Positions 6,721-7,531 of a DNA stretch of 7,531 bases are shown here, piece by piece (positions within the stretch are counted from its first letter, which is position 1; each line of letters begins with the position of its first letter). The stretch comes from Methylotenera sp. (GTDB taxonomy: Bacteria; Pseudomonadota; Gammaproteobacteria; Burkholderiales; Methylophilaceae): assembly GCA_027487055.1 (NCBI GenBank), contig JAIYEJ010000161.1, forward strand, positions 1 through 7,531. The letters run 5' to 3'. A program made the position numbers and the translations under genes. The notes beneath the pieces were generated by a model that was given only the letters and a program-made list of their open reading frames with translations, had not been told where the DNA came from and searched no databases.

Positions 6721-6734
6721 TTGACTTACATCAA
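6721..6734. promoter_or_regulatory. FNR box in the divergent fnr-hemN spacer
   Basis: TTGAC-TTAC-ATCAA differs from the consensus TTGAT-N4-ATCAA at one base of the ten conserved. It lies 72 bp from the fnr start and 58 bp from the hemN start. The half-site pair is nearly symmetric, so it could act in either direction. For hemN, class II spacing would need a -10 near 6756-6762, where the sequence (CAAACTA) is a poor match; a better AT-rich element, TTATAT at 6767-6772, would put the box near -51. Low-oxygen activation of hemN by FNR is known in other proteobacteria. Confidence 0.78.
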
Positions 6735-6773
6735 AACTCAAACTTTTTGTTGTGGCAAACTAGTGCTTATATC

Positions 6774-6779
6774 AGGAGT
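6774..6779 (+). promoter_or_regulatory. Ribosome binding site of hemN
   Basis: AGGAGT lies 6 bases before the ATG at 6786. It fixes this start over the internal in-frame ATG that encodes Met23, which has no comparable Shine-Dalgarno sequence. Confidence 0.75.
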
Positions 6780-6785
6780 AAGCAT

Positions 6786-7531
6786 ATGGTTTCTGCACAT
6801 TTTATAGAAGACGACCCTACATTAAACAAAATATCAAAAGTAAGTACAGAAATGCTCGAAAAATTTGATATTTCTGGTCCTCGTTATACATCCTATCCGA
6901 CTGCGGATCGCTTTGTAGAGGCGTTTAATGATGAATCATATGCACTTGCGCTAGAGCAAAGAAAGCTAAACAGGCCTGCTTCAGCGCTATCTTTGTATAT
7001 ACATATTCCATTTTGCGAATCACTTTGCTTCTTTTGTGCATGCAATAAAATTGTTACCAAACACCATGAGCGGGCGACTGAATATTTAAAATATCTTAAA
7101 CATGAAATTGATTTACACGTGGCGCACTTAGGGCTGGGGCAAAATATTACACAACTTCATCTTGGTGGAGGGTCTCCTACTTTTTTTAATGATGTCGAAC
7201 TTACAGAGCTTATGACGATGCTGAGGCGAAATTTTAAATTGCCGCCCGAAGGTGAGTTTTCAATTGAGGTTGATCCAAGAACGGTCAATGAAAGTAGGTT
7301 GAAATATTTAGCGACATTAGGGTTTAATCGCTTAAGTTTTGGTGTTCAAGATTTTGATGAAGACGTACAAAAAGCTGTGCACCGGCTTCAACCAGCAGAA
7401 CAGGTATTTGATTTAATTAAAGTGGCACGTCGCTTGAAGTTTCAGTCAGTTAATGTAGATTTAATTTATGGTCTACCTAAACAAACACCAGAAACATTTA
7501 GCCGCACGATTGAACAACTCATCAAACTTAA
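6786..7531 (+). CDS. hemN: Oxygen-independent coproporphyrinogen III oxidase HemN, N-terminal part (3' end outside window)
   Basis: The frame stays open to the window end, giving 248 codons plus two bases of a protein that normally has about 450-460 residues. ProArgTyrThrSerTyrProThrAla (32-40) is the HemN N-terminal signature and separates it from HemW-like proteins. The radical SAM motif CysGluSerLeuCysPhePheCysAlaCysAsnLys (77-88) provides Cys77, Cys81 and Cys84 for the 4Fe-4S cluster, with the extra Cys86 typical of HemN. LeuGlyGlyGlySerProThr (126-132) is the SAM-binding glycine motif. GluValAspProArg (161-165), SerPheGlyValGlnAspPhe (184-190) and AspLeuIleTyrGlyLeuProLysGln (225-233) are further conserved blocks. 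HemN decarboxylates coproporphyrinogen III to protoporphyrinogen IX in the cytoplasm without O2, supporting heme supply for the b and c hemes of the neighbouring oxidase. An FNR box lies 51 bp upstream of the start. Confidence 0.95.
   Translation, partial: MVSAHFIEDDPTLNKISKVSTEMLEKFDISGPRYTSYPTADRFVEAFNDESYALALEQRKLNRPASALSLYIHIPFCESLCFFCACNKIVTKHHERATEYLKYLKHEIDLHVAHLGLGQNITQLHLGGGSPTFFNDVELTELMTMLRRNFKLPPEGEFSIEVDPRTVNESRLKYLATLGFNRLSFGVQDFDEDVQKAVHRLQPAEQVFDLIKVARRLKFQSVNVDLIYGLPKQTPETFSRTIEQLIKL

Noticed and set aside
1..7531. Mobile element, CRISPR array, toxin-antitoxin or defence genes
   Set aside because: No transposase, phage or defence motif, no spaced repeat and no terminal inverted repeat was seen; every gene fits microaerobic respiration or its regulation.

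Overview
The window looks like a low-GC proteobacterial chromosome segment, probably a betaproteobacterium. This rests on three things: the FNR-type regulator with four cysteines, the short FixH-type protein ending in an ArgAsnHisAlaAla-like motif, and the cco/fnr/hemN gene set. The AT-rich base composition would suit a Methylophilaceae-like lineage such as Methylotenera, but that is an inference and is not proven by anything in the window.

The plus strand from 2 to 5923 is one continuous cbb3-type cytochrome c oxidase locus. It starts with the C-terminal third of the copper-exporting ATPase CcoI (cut by the window edge), which overlaps the small assembly protein gene ccoS. A perfect FNR box lies at the end of ccoS. 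After it come the structural genes ccoN, ccoO, ccoQ and ccoP, then the assembly genes ccoG and ccoH. On the minus strand, convergent with ccoH, is an FNR-family oxygen-sensing regulator (5939-6655). It is divergent from hemN, the oxygen-independent coproporphyrinogen III oxidase gene, which runs off the right edge. The 130-bp fnr-hemN spacer holds a second, near-perfect FNR box.

The genes form a coherent microaerobic respiration module. CcoN, CcoO, CcoQ and CcoP make the high-affinity terminal oxidase. CcoI, CcoG, CcoS and CcoH handle copper and assembly of the CuB-heme b3 centre. HemN can supply protoporphyrin for heme when oxygen is scarce. The FNR protein encoded in the same locus is the obvious candidate to act on the two FNR boxes.

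There is no mobile element, CRISPR array, tRNA, rRNA or stretch longer than 130 bp without a gene. I see no evidence of an undescribed system. The points worth a second look are small: an acidic His/Met-bearing insertion in CcoG, a terminator-like hairpin inside the end of ccoG, the placement of the FNR boxes, and an odd translation start on fnr.
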